A stretch of DNA of 64,000 nucleotides, from NCBI GenBank assembly GCA_944323335.1, contig CALUSB010000006.1:1-64000 (forward strand). Direction: 5' to 3'. The position numbers and the translations under genes are program-made. Under the pieces are notes generated by a model that made no database searches, was not told the origin of the DNA, and was given only the letters and a program-made list of their open reading frames with translations. Below, piece after piece: positions 38,530-46,551 of the stretch. Within the stretch, counting starts at the first letter, position 1. The number at the start of each line of letters is the position of its first letter. Origin of the DNA: Candidatus Gastranaerophilales bacterium (GTDB lineage: Bacteria; Cyanobacteriota; Vampirovibrionia; Gastranaerophilales; Gastranaerophilaceae).

Positions 38530-38787
38530 ATGTCCACAAACTTTAATGTAAAATCTTTCGGTTTAAATGTTATACCTGACCTAAGACAGGGCAAACAAGC
38601 GGCTCATACCGTTGAAAAAGCCATAGGGGACATGTGGGAGCCTGTGCTTGATTATCTTGCGACAAATGACAATGTCTTTAGCGGAGAGGTTGCTCAAGAA
38701 ATTAACAAAATAAATCTGCAAACAATGCAGTTGGGCACAATTGTAAACGGTGATAAGGAAGTAAGAAACCTGGACACAAATATGTAG
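38530..38787 (+). CDS. small protein of unknown function, possible tag variant
   Basis: This 85-residue protein starts MSTNFNVKSFGLNVIPDLRQG and contains no cysteine, signal peptide or membrane helix. The N-terminal NFNVKSFG is a loose match to the N-terminal F-x-G signature discussed in the findings. A good ribosome-binding site (AAGGAGA) precedes the ATG, and it sits alone between two minus-strand genes. The rest is acidic and probably helical. Function unknown. Confidence 0.6.
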   Translation: MSTNFNVKSFGLNVIPDLRQGKQAAHTVEKAIGDMWEPVLDYLATNDNVFSGEVAQEINKINLQTMQLGTIVNGDKEVRNLDTNM

Positions 38788-38792
38788 AAAAG

Positions 38793-40403
38793 CTAGATAA
38801 TCTCTGTTCTTTCTATCAAGGTGCAGCCGTCTTTAGAGAATGTTGAAACAACATTTTTACCGTTGTTTTTAGAGTGATAAAGCGCAGTGTCGGCTGAGTT
38901 TATAAGTGTTTTAGGGTCAATACCGTCATAGGGGTACTGTGCAACACCTATACTTGTTGTAGGTGAAATTGTAGTAACCTCATTTGCAGCAACCGTGATT
39001 TTTGAGATATTCTTCCTCAAGCGCTCTGCAATTATAACTGCGTCTTCTTTGTTTGTTTCAGGTAATATCACAACAAATTCTTCACCGCCGTAGCGGGCAG
39101 GAATATCAATTTTTCTTACTGTTTCTGCTATTACTCTTGATAATTCCCTTAAAATCTGGTCGCCAATTAAGTGACCGTAAGTATCATTTACGTTTTTAAA
39201 ATTATCTATATCAAGCATAAGCAGCGACATATCACGCTTATAGCGAGCGCAACGGCGAATTTCATTTTCAAGAAGAGTATAGAAATGCCTGTAGATGTAG
39301 AGCTTTGTGAGACCGTCTTTTGTGGCAAGCTCGTACAATTTTGCGTTATCAATTGCAATAGCAGCCTGATTTGCAAGAGATGTCATAAACTCTAAATCCT
39401 TTTGGTTAAAGAGTTTTCCGTGTTTTTTGTTAGTAATGTTTATAACACCAATAGCTTCACCTTTTGCAATTAGAGGTACACAAAGAAGCGAGTGAGTATT
39501 TGTTAAAATATCTTTTACGATAAAACGAGGGTCAGATGAACCGAGGTTTGTAATAATAGGCTTTCTCTCCAAAAATACCATGCCTGCAACGCCCTCACCT
39601 GCTTTTATTTTTGAACATTGGATTATACCGTTGTTAATTCCCTCTTCAACTTTTTTATCCTGCAAACCATAGACCACTCTAACCTGAAGAGAGTTTTGAG
39701 AATAGTCATAGAGCATTAAAGAGCCCTTTTCTGCATCAAGAGTATCGATGGCTTTTGATAAAATCACTTGCAGCAGGCGCTTTAGGTCATCAATAAAGTT
39801 AACCGCCTGAGATATATTGTACAAAATTGAGATATTATACAGTGACTTTTGCAGCTGGGCTATTTCGTGTTCTTTTTTTAAATCATTTAAATACTTGCCG
39901 ATAATAGGTTCAACATAGTCAAAAGCCATATTTAGCACTTCGCGCTGATTTTCATCAAGCTTGCTAAAAGTTTCACTTGTACCTATAAAACAAAAACAAA
40001 CAGGTACACCGTTTGAGAAAAATGCTCTTAAATATTTTGTCTTTAGTTTTTCAAGACCGTTTTTCTCCCAAAAAGAACCAAAAAGCACATCACCGTGCTC
40101 ATTTTGAGCATCAATTATCTTGCCTTCGTTAATCGCGCTTAAAAATGCCTCATTATCCTGCTCAGACTCAAAACACTCGTCAGCTCTGACATTTTGCATA
40201 CTGACAACATTTTTAAACACCTGACCGTCAAGCACATAAAAAGAAACATTTTCATTGTGAATAAGATTAACGATATAATCTGAAAGCTTCTTTAACAAAT
40301 CAGTGACATTTCCTGCCTGATTTGCAATTGTGCTTATATCAAACATCCTGTTAAGATGCACTACGTTATTTTCTATATTTGAAAAATCTTCTTGATTTGA
40401 CAT
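38793..40403 (-). CDS. diguanylate cyclase with two GAF-like domains
   Basis: This 536-residue protein has an N-terminal GAF-like sensor (about 15-170), a second clear GAF domain (about 190-357; KGSLMLYD, GEGVAGMVFLERKPIITNL, LCVPLIAKGEAIGVINI), and a C-terminal GGDEF domain with GGEEF (439-443), DIDNFKNVNDTYGH and an inhibitory RxxD site (RKID, 430-433). It should make cyclic di-GMP with product inhibition in response to a cytosolic ligand. A TATAAT lies about 30 nt upstream of the ATG on the minus strand, so this gene has an ordinary leader. Confidence 0.92.
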   Translation of the reverse strand: MSNQEDFSNIENNVVHLNRMFDISTIANQAGNVTDLLKKLSDYIVNLIHNENVSFYVLDGQVFKNVVSMQNVRADECFESEQDNEAFLSAINEGKIIDAQNEHGDVLFGSFWEKNGLEKLKTKYLRAFFSNGVPVCFCFIGTSETFSKLDENQREVLNMAFDYVEPIIGKYLNDLKKEHEIAQLQKSLYNISILYNISQAVNFIDDLKRLLQVILSKAIDTLDAEKGSLMLYDYSQNSLQVRVVYGLQDKKVEEGINNGIIQCSKIKAGEGVAGMVFLERKPIITNLGSSDPRFIVKDILTNTHSLLCVPLIAKGEAIGVINITNKKHGKLFNQKDLEFMTSLANQAAIAIDNAKLYELATKDGLTKLYIYRHFYTLLENEIRRCARYKRDMSLLMLDIDNFKNVNDTYGHLIGDQILRELSRVIAETVRKIDIPARYGGEEFVVILPETNKEDAVIIAERLRKNISKITVAANEVTTISPTTSIGVAQYPYDGIDPKTLINSADTALYHSKNNGKNVVSTFSKDGCTLIERTEII

Positions 40404-40496
40404 ATTGCCCAGACTTACTCTTTGGTAATATTATAAGATAATATATGGTAAAATACAATTTTAGAGAATACTAAAATACATAATTCGGAGGAGATA

Positions 40497-41363
40497 TTGA
40501 GCGATATTTGCAAAAACTGGACACAATGGCTTAAACAAACTCGCTTTTCGCATATGAGCGAAGTTCAGGTGCAACAGACTTTTAACTGGCTTTTTGCCGT
40601 GAGGAATATAGTTATTGAAAAAGCAAACATAAAAGCGGGCGACAAAATTATTGATATAGGCTGCGGTACAGGACTTTTAAGTTTTGGAGTGCTTGAAAAA
40701 TTCCAAGACAGTGTTGAGCTTATTTTCTCCGATAAGTTTGAGGACTGTCTTTTAGAGTGCAAAAAACTCCTTGAAGAGTCAAATATTAAACACAATGCGA
40801 CTTTTCTTCAAAGCGACTGCCTTGACATTAAACTGCCTGATTTTAGTGTAGATAAAGCTCTTACCCGCTCGGTTTTAGTACACATTGCAGATAAACAAAA
40901 AGCAATAAATGAAATTTATAGAATACTAAAAAAAGGCGGCACGTACTGTGCTTTTGAACCTATTATAAAATCAAACACAAGATACCACGAGCTTACCACA
41001 CCTAATGAAATAACAGACTGGAGAGCATTTAAGGAGGCCGAGGATGACTTTATGTCAGACCCCAATGACCCCCTCACAAATTTTGATGCTCAATCTATAG
41101 CACAAAACCTTGATTTAGCAGGCTTTTCAGACGGTGATATTGATGTTCAGGACACTCCATCCAGCTACATTGCAACAAAAGAAGCAATTAAACAGTGGTT
41201 TGACAGTGCTCCAAGTCCTGACAGGCCAACAACAAAACAACGATTTCTTAAATATTTTGATGAAGATAAGGTCAATAACTATATTTTTGAAGTACAAAAC
41301 GCACTTCATAACAAAATGATTAGCGTAAATTCAAAAACTATTTTTATAAGAGCAACAAAATGA
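40497..41363 (+). CDS. class I SAM-dependent methyltransferase
   Basis: This 288-residue protein has the SAM-binding motif IIDIGCGTGLLSFGVL (about 51-66), a motif II acidic region (LIFSDKFEDCLLEC) and a post-core RSVLVHIADKQKAINEIYRILKKGG block, as in small-molecule and quinone methyltransferases. The substrate is unknown. The start is a TTG at 40497 after GGAGGAGAT. It overlaps the following ylxR-like gene by 4 bp (ATGA), so the two are coupled. Confidence 0.85.
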   Translation: MSDICKNWTQWLKQTRFSHMSEVQVQQTFNWLFAVRNIVIEKANIKAGDKIIDIGCGTGLLSFGVLEKFQDSVELIFSDKFEDCLLECKKLLEESNIKHNATFLQSDCLDIKLPDFSVDKALTRSVLVHIADKQKAINEIYRILKKGGTYCAFEPIIKSNTRYHELTTPNEITDWRAFKEAEDDFMSDPNDPLTNFDAQSIAQNLDLAGFSDGDIDVQDTPSSYIATKEAIKQWFDSAPSPDRPTTKQRFLKYFDEDKVNNYIFEVQNALHNKMISVNSKTIFIRATK

Positions 41364-41617
41364 AAAAACAAAGAAAATGCCAAGGGTGCAAAAAAACGCT
41401 CGATTCTGATTTGATGCATAAAATTACCCTTGAGAAAAAAAGCGGGAAGATATTTTTTAATCCGAGTTCAAAAATTCTGGGCAGAAGTGCTTATGTGTGC
41501 AAAAACAAAGAATGTATAAAAGCTCTTCTTAAAAAAAGAACTCTTAAAAATGCTCTTAAAACAACTGAGACAAAAGAAATAGAAGAACTATTGCAAAGCC
41601 TCATTGTTGAGAGTTAA
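41360..41617 (+). CDS. ylxR: YlxR-family (DUF448) nucleic-acid-binding protein
   Basis: This 85-residue basic protein matches the YlxR family: RKCQGCKKTLDSDLM near the N-terminus, GKIFFNPSSKILGRSAYVC in the middle, then KNKECIKALLKKRTLKNALK. The family is thought to bind RNA or regulate RNase P, and its gene is normally between nusA and infB. Here it instead follows a methyltransferase gene with a 4-bp overlap and ends convergently inside the GH57 gene by 30 bp, which is an unusual location. Confidence 0.78.
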   Translation: MKKQRKCQGCKKTLDSDLMHKITLEKKSGKIFFNPSSKILGRSAYVCKNKECIKALLKKRTLKNALKTTETKEIEELLQSLIVES

Positions 41618-43861
41618 AAGTACATCTTGAGGGTAAACCTCATTTATTACTTCATTTGTTGCACCTACTACGCAGAACTCTACAGGGGTGTTTTCTTCAA
41701 GTCCTAAGTCTTTGTAGGATATTTTAAGCTCGATTACTTCCTTATAAGCATACTCGTCATGCTTCATAAGAACCATTTTCCACAAACCTCCGGGCATTGA
41801 TACACTAAGTATCGGGGGCAGAAGGTCTTTTTTGTTAAAAGAGAACATAACCTCATGAGAAAAACTGTTCTTAAGTGTCGGGTAGATGTTATTTGTCCTT
41901 GAAATTATTCTCACGGGAGATAAAGAGCCTTGAATTGCACTTCTTATATATATGTGAATTTGATTTTTTAAGAAATGATTGCTCTTTGACACGGTTTGTT
42001 GATTTATTTCAAATTTAAAATAAAGATTTTCACTGTCACAACCGTAATATATTCCCCTTACGGCTTTCATTTTTGAAAATGTGGGTGAATCGGGCAAAAA
42101 TATGTAGCCTGCGTTTTCCCACTCGTCAAACATTTCATCCTGTGTACCGTCAATAACGGGGCTTATATGCCCAATTGCCTGTCTTATAGGCTTTCCTACC
42201 ATAGAAATTAAAGGAATATTCAAGTAATCGGGAATTTGTGCATAGAAAATTCTATAGACATTTCTTAATCGTTCTCTAAAAAGATAGTCAAAAATAATAT
42301 CGCTGCCTGATTCGTTTGGTTCACCATACCACCAAAACCAGTCTGAACCCTCGGCAATGAATATTTCTTCCCTTGCTTCATAAATTGTCTTATTGGCTTT
42401 TGCCTTGTCGATATTTGTTTTGGCTTTGCTCAAAAGCTCTTTTGACATTTTTTCAAAATCTTGTTTTGTCTGGTTAAGATAGCGCCAAGCAACATTTTTT
42501 GTCGGTTCGCCCACCCAGAGTTCAAAGTTTCTGTTAATCCAAGAACCTGAGGCAATTTTGTTGAGCTCTTCAGGAGTTGATTTGTCAATAAAATCACTTA
42601 CAAGAGTGGTACTTAAAGTGTCATCCTGCTCAATCAGGTTATAGAGCGCGCTTAAGAATTCTTCGCCGTCATTTTGATAGCTTTCCCAGCAATTTTCTCC
42701 ATCCATTGCAATGGTTAAGAGGTGATTTTCTTTAGGTGAATTTTGAAGTTTATTTTGTATGGTTTTAATCTTTTCATACAAGTCATTTGCCGCAACTTCA
42801 CTATCGTAGCTGCCATATCCAAAACCGACTAAATTTGCAAAAAATGAATCCGCAAAGATTAAATTTGTCTTATTTTTGTCTTTTTTAAGTGCATAATTAA
42901 CACAAAGCCCAAAGGGGTCTTCAAGATTTCCCTCAAAGTCCCTTGCAAATTCCCTGCCTATACTGTTTGATAAAATTCCCTCATCAAGAACAGTCCAGTC
43001 AATATTAAAGTAAGAAAGCAGATTAAGAGTCTTTTTGCTCACACACTGCTCAGAAAGCCACATGCCTCTCGGACGTTTGTCAAAGAGCTTTTCAAATTTG
43101 TCTAGTGCTCTTGCTACTTGTTCTTTAGCATCTTTAATGCCGCCTTCAAGCGCATCTGGCAAATTCTCGCTATATGGATAGTTGTTTTCATGAATGTTTA
43201 TTAAAAGCGGCAAAATCGGGTGATAGTATGGATTTGTAGATATTTCAATTCTGCCTTCGTCTTGATATTTCCTGTATGTTGGTAGAATATCTTTAATTAT
43301 CTGCAGTTGAATTTCATATATTTTTTGCCTGTCTTCAAGTGTAAAATCTTTTTCTTTATCTAAAAGATAATCTAAACCCTCGTAGCGGTACCTGAACCTT
43401 TTATCTATCCAGCAAAGGGTAAAATTAGCCATAATATCGGCATAGTCCTGCTCGCTAAAACTGTCTATAAGAGAGGTTTTAGAATCGCAATGCACCCTTA
43501 TGTCATTAAGATGAGCATAATGAGGACGGGACATGAGCATATTTGAATAATTTACGTCAAAGAAATTTTCCAAAATAAAAAGCTTGTCGTCACGGTCTAA
43601 ATCTTTTGTATCACACAAAAGAAGCTTTAAATGTATGTCTTTTGCTCCGTTTATGTATTTTTCGATTGAATCAATCAAAACGGGAGAAATATCAAAATTC
43701 AGTTTAATATTTTTAAAATCTTCAAGCCTTATAAGCATATCCAGATAATCTTTTGTAGCGTGCAGACGCACCCATGGCATTAAGAAATCACCGTTTGAAT
43801 TTTCCTGATAAGAGGGTTGGTGAAAGTGCCAAATAAATGCTATATTAAGCTTTTTAGTCAT
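41588..43861 (-). CDS. GH57 family alpha-glucan hydrolase/transferase
   Basis: This 757-residue protein belongs to GH57: conserved region 1 IWHFHQPSYQ (His 12 and 14), GMWLSEQCVS (E271, the expected nucleophile), and MDGENCW (D387, the expected acid/base). A helical domain and a C-terminal beta-rich domain follow, the latter probably binding carbohydrate. GH57 enzymes include alpha-amylase, amylopullulanase, 4-alpha-glucanotransferase and branching enzyme; I cannot choose among them. There is no signal peptide, so it should act on cytosolic glucan. A TATAAT at 43898-43903 (minus) lies about 36 nt upstream, and the start follows AAGAGTG. Confidence 0.88.
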   Translation of the reverse strand: MTKKLNIAFIWHFHQPSYQENSNGDFLMPWVRLHATKDYLDMLIRLEDFKNIKLNFDISPVLIDSIEKYINGAKDIHLKLLLCDTKDLDRDDKLFILENFFDVNYSNMLMSRPHYAHLNDIRVHCDSKTSLIDSFSEQDYADIMANFTLCWIDKRFRYRYEGLDYLLDKEKDFTLEDRQKIYEIQLQIIKDILPTYRKYQDEGRIEISTNPYYHPILPLLINIHENNYPYSENLPDALEGGIKDAKEQVARALDKFEKLFDKRPRGMWLSEQCVSKKTLNLLSYFNIDWTVLDEGILSNSIGREFARDFEGNLEDPFGLCVNYALKKDKNKTNLIFADSFFANLVGFGYGSYDSEVAANDLYEKIKTIQNKLQNSPKENHLLTIAMDGENCWESYQNDGEEFLSALYNLIEQDDTLSTTLVSDFIDKSTPEELNKIASGSWINRNFELWVGEPTKNVAWRYLNQTKQDFEKMSKELLSKAKTNIDKAKANKTIYEAREEIFIAEGSDWFWWYGEPNESGSDIIFDYLFRERLRNVYRIFYAQIPDYLNIPLISMVGKPIRQAIGHISPVIDGTQDEMFDEWENAGYIFLPDSPTFSKMKAVRGIYYGCDSENLYFKFEINQQTVSKSNHFLKNQIHIYIRSAIQGSLSPVRIISRTNNIYPTLKNSFSHEVMFSFNKKDLLPPILSVSMPGGLWKMVLMKHDEYAYKEVIELKISYKDLGLEENTPVEFCVVGATNEVINEVYPQDVLLTLNNEALQ

Positions 43862-43905
43862 AGAAATTCACTCTTAAATAAACCGTAACGTCTACTTATT
43901 ATACT

Positions 43906-43940
43906 AACTAAAAAGCCCATCGGTAATGGGCTTTTTAGTT
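43906..43940 (-). terminator. rho-independent terminator upstream of the GH57 gene
   Basis: A perfect 15-bp stem (43906-43920 with 43926-43940, core AAAAGCCCAT/ATGGGCTTTT) with a 5-nt loop ends the transcript of the 176-residue gene and insulates the GH57 gene. Confidence 0.85.
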
Positions 43941-43963
43941 GATTTATTTGCATTTAACAAATA

Positions 43964-44494
43964 TTATCTTTCGGGGTTTGATTTTGTTGCTATATCATAA
44001 ATTTCTTTTATTGCAAATCCGCCTGCAACAACAGCAGTAAGAGCTGCAGCGGCAAGTTTAACACCTTTTGCGCCTTTGTGTTCTTTAGCAAATTTTACAA
44101 TACCGTCTTTTGCGCCTTTAAAAGTTTCAACAACTTTTGCTTTTGCACCCTTAAGAGCATCAAGCGCTTTTGCGCCGAATTTTTTATTTGCTTCTACTGT
44201 TTGTTCAACAGTTTGTTCCACCTGTTCTGTTTTGGGGGCTTTTTTAAAGCGAGCAACTATACCGCCAAAGAAATTAGGAACAGTTTCTTTAAAGAATTTA
44301 GGCAGTGTTTCTTTAAAGAAAGTAGCTACTTTTGAACCAATTGTTTTAAATACTTTGGGAAGAGCTATTTTTGCTTTTTTAGCACCTTCTTGAGCAGTTT
44401 CAGCTACGGGAACAGCGTTACCAAAAGAAACAGAATTTCTTGGAACTTGTGGTCTGTTTAGCGATGAACCTGCGTTAATTGCACTGATATTCAT
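43964..44494 (-). CDS. small tagged protein with amphipathic repeats and C-terminal hydrophobic helix
   Basis: This 176-residue protein starts MNISAINAGSSLNR and has VSFG at 22-25, matching the shared N-terminal tag without the spacer residue. The body is rich in Lys, Ala and Phe in short repeating amphipathic units (KVATFFKETLPKFFKETVPNFFGG, KALDALKGAKAKVVETFKGAKDGIVKFAKEH). The C-terminal LAAAALTAVVAGGFAIKEIYDI could cross or insert in a membrane. I do not recognise a family; the amphipathic pattern is like proteins coating a surface or membrane. The ATG follows GGAAAG. It lies 35 bp after the similar gene at 44530-45177. Confidence 0.7.
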   Translation of the reverse strand: MNISAINAGSSLNRPQVPRNSVSFGNAVPVAETAQEGAKKAKIALPKVFKTIGSKVATFFKETLPKFFKETVPNFFGGIVARFKKAPKTEQVEQTVEQTVEANKKFGAKALDALKGAKAKVVETFKGAKDGIVKFAKEHKGAKGVKLAAAALTAVVAGGFAIKEIYDIATKSNPER

Positions 44495-44529
44495 TATACT
44501 TTCCTTTCAATTATTACTTTCAAATAAAC

Positions 44530-45177
44530 CTATACAGCATCACCTAAACCTAAAGCACCGGCAACTTTTGCCAAGTCTTTAAAGGTATCTTTAAGGGTTG
44601 CCTCTTTTTGTGTCTCATCAGCAATGTCGCCAACTTCTCGACCTGCAAGAGTTGCAGCACCGACTGCTATTGCAGTATCAGCAACATCTCCGCCTGTTTT
44701 AATGCCTATTTTATCAAGACCATTCATAACAGAATCTGCATTTTTACCAAATAATTTAGTTACACCTTTTTTAAGCAATGTTCCATCGCCCTTAGCCGAT
44801 AATTTTGAGGTATTTTCTACCATATCTTTTGCTACATCGGATATTGTATCATTTTTTACCTTAGCTCCGACATTACCGATTTTACCTGCCACTTTTGAAG
44901 TTGCGGCAGCAATACCGTGTCTTAACTTTGGAGCAACTTTTCTGAATGATAAAGCTGCTGCCGAAAAACCTGCAACCGATGCCAACGTATTAACTAACTT
45001 TCTGCCGGTTTCAGTCTTTTTTAACTTTCCGTCTAAAACATCAGCAACAACATCAGGATTAAAGTCTTTATCGATATCAAAGTCGCCTCTCTCAAGAGCT
45101 TCTGCACGAGCTTCCAGAGCCTCGGGAGTGAGTCTTGCTGATGAAAAATTAACACCTGTAACATTTTGTATTTGCAT
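44530..45177 (-). CDS. small tagged Ala/Lys-rich protein of unknown function
   Basis: This 215-residue protein begins MQIQNVTGVNFSSARLTPEALEARAE, with NFSS at 10-13 as a variant of the F-x-G tag. An acidic helix, then a moderately hydrophobic region (TLASVAGFSAAALSF), Gly/Lys-rich repeats and a second hydrophobic stretch (VADTAIAVGAATLAG) follow. No enzyme motif is visible. The ATG has AGGAG upstream. It probably shares a transcript with the next tagged gene at 43964-44494. The opposite strand carries a long open frame, which I regard as a shadow. Confidence 0.65.
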   Translation of the reverse strand: MQIQNVTGVNFSSARLTPEALEARAEALERGDFDIDKDFNPDVVADVLDGKLKKTETGRKLVNTLASVAGFSAAALSFRKVAPKLRHGIAAATSKVAGKIGNVGAKVKNDTISDVAKDMVENTSKLSAKGDGTLLKKGVTKLFGKNADSVMNGLDKIGIKTGGDVADTAIAVGAATLAGREVGDIADETQKEATLKDTFKDLAKVAGALGLGDAV

Positions 45178-45316
45178 ATTTTATGCTCCTAACCTTGCAC
45201 CCATGGAAAGTCTGTAAAGATTTTTTTTTGCCCTATTATCGATATTTATTTAAAAAATTTTACAAAACTTAACACCTGACAACAAAGCATTTTTTAAATT
45301 ATACACCAATTTAAGC

Positions 45317-46537
45317 TTAAGTAAAATACTTTTTATCGCCCAACTCATCAGGTAAAAATCTCTGATAAACATCAGGCGCGTCGTGAGTATATATATACCC
45401 CTCTCCAAAGCCGTATTTTGCCGCGTCTTTATAGTGAGCATCTCTTAAATGAAGGGGAGGTTTAAAATCCAGACCGTTTTTAATATCAGAGATTGCACTA
45501 TCTACAGCACAAATCGCCCGATTAGATTTTTTTGCACGTGCTACAAATTCTGTTGCCTGAGCAAGCGCAATTCTGCCCTCAGGCATACCAAGGTGCTCAA
45601 CCGCCCTAAGCGCCGCCTCTGCCACAAGCAAAGCTCTAAAATCGGCATTACCTACATCTTCTGAAGCTACAACGAGTAATCTTCTTGCAATAAACCTCGG
45701 GTCTTCACCCGATACAAGCATTTTCGCAAGATAATAAATTGCAGCGTCAGCGTCAGAACCCCGAAGTGATTTTTGATAAGCGCTTGCAAGGTCATAGTGC
45801 TCATCTATACCGTATTTTGCAGTTCTTTTTTGTAAAAGATTTTCTATCAAATTCTTACCCACTTCGCCTTTTGCAGCAAAGTATGAATTTTCAACCGTAT
45901 TAAGGGCAAATCTTGCATCTCCCCTTGCAAGTTTAACAATAGTTTCAATTGCCTCATCAGTTATTTTAACATTTTGCGACGGGTAATTTTTAGATAAATA
46001 ATCATATCCCTTTTGAACAATTTTTCTGATACTTAAATCGTCGATAGGGTTTAGGATAATCACCTGAGCGCGCGATAAAAGAGCAGGAATTACCTGAAAA
46101 GAGGGGTTTTCAGTAGTTGAACCCATAAGGTGAAAAGTTCCGTTTTCAATGTGGGGCAAAAGCGCATCCTGCTGAGTTTTTGAGTATCTGTGAATTTCAT
46201 CTATAAAAACAATTGTTCTTATACCCGAGCGGAGATTTTCTTTTGCGGATACTACTGCGTCTTTAACATCTTTTACACCTGATGTAACGGCAGATAATTC
46301 AATAAAATTTGCATTATGATAATTTGCTATAAGCCTTGCAAGAGTAGTCTTGCCGCAGCCCGGAGGCCCCCAGAGAATAAAAGAAAAAAGTCTTTTTGCT
46401 TTTATCAAATTATACACGGGCGAATTTTCGCTTATGACATTTGTCTGCCCCAGATACTCATCAAGGCTTTTTGGACGAAGCAGCTGAGCAAGAGGCATTT
46501 GTTTATTATTATCTTCTAGCGCGTCAAATAAATTCAT
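45317..46537 (-). CDS. rarA: replication-associated recombination ATPase RarA/MgsA
   Basis: RarA (MgsA) is an AAA+ clamp-loader-like ATPase acting at stalled replication forks. The 406-residue sequence has LAQLLRPKSLDEYLGQ, Walker A LWGPPGCGKTT (about 55-65), Walker B IVFIDEIHR, FHLMGSTTENPSF (sensor 1), LLSRAQV (arginine finger) and the family-typical C-terminal SDADAAIYYLAKML and ARRLLVVASEDVGNAD. A TAAAAT box at 46549-46544 sits 6 nt before the ATG, so the mRNA appears leaderless. Its promoter shares a 14-bp gap with the divergent solute-binding protein gene. Confidence 0.95.
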   Translation of the reverse strand: MNLFDALEDNNKQMPLAQLLRPKSLDEYLGQTNVISENSPVYNLIKAKRLFSFILWGPPGCGKTTLARLIANYHNANFIELSAVTSGVKDVKDAVVSAKENLRSGIRTIVFIDEIHRYSKTQQDALLPHIENGTFHLMGSTTENPSFQVIPALLSRAQVIILNPIDDLSIRKIVQKGYDYLSKNYPSQNVKITDEAIETIVKLARGDARFALNTVENSYFAAKGEVGKNLIENLLQKRTAKYGIDEHYDLASAYQKSLRGSDADAAIYYLAKMLVSGEDPRFIARRLLVVASEDVGNADFRALLVAEAALRAVEHLGMPEGRIALAQATEFVARAKKSNRAICAVDSAISDIKNGLDFKPPLHLRDAHYKDAAKYGFGEGYIYTHDAPDVYQRFLPDELGDKKYFT

Positions 46538-46539
46538 AG

Positions 46540-46549
46540 TATAATTTTA
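46540..46549. promoter_or_regulatory. overlapping divergent -10 boxes in a 14-bp gap
   Basis: TATAAT on the plus strand (46540-46545) and TAAAAT on the minus strand (46549-46544) share two base pairs. Each ends exactly 6 nt before its start codon (plus ATG at 46552, minus ATG at 46537). The minus box is preceded by TGA, an extended -10 arrangement. Both -35 regions must lie inside the opposite gene. Confidence 0.6.
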
Positions 46550-46551
46550 TC

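Noticed and set aside
44624-45217. 197-codon plus-strand open frame opposite the 215-aa tagged gene
   Set aside because: Ala/Pro/Ser-rich antisense composition and no start signal; the minus frame has AGGAG and the lineage-type N-terminus.
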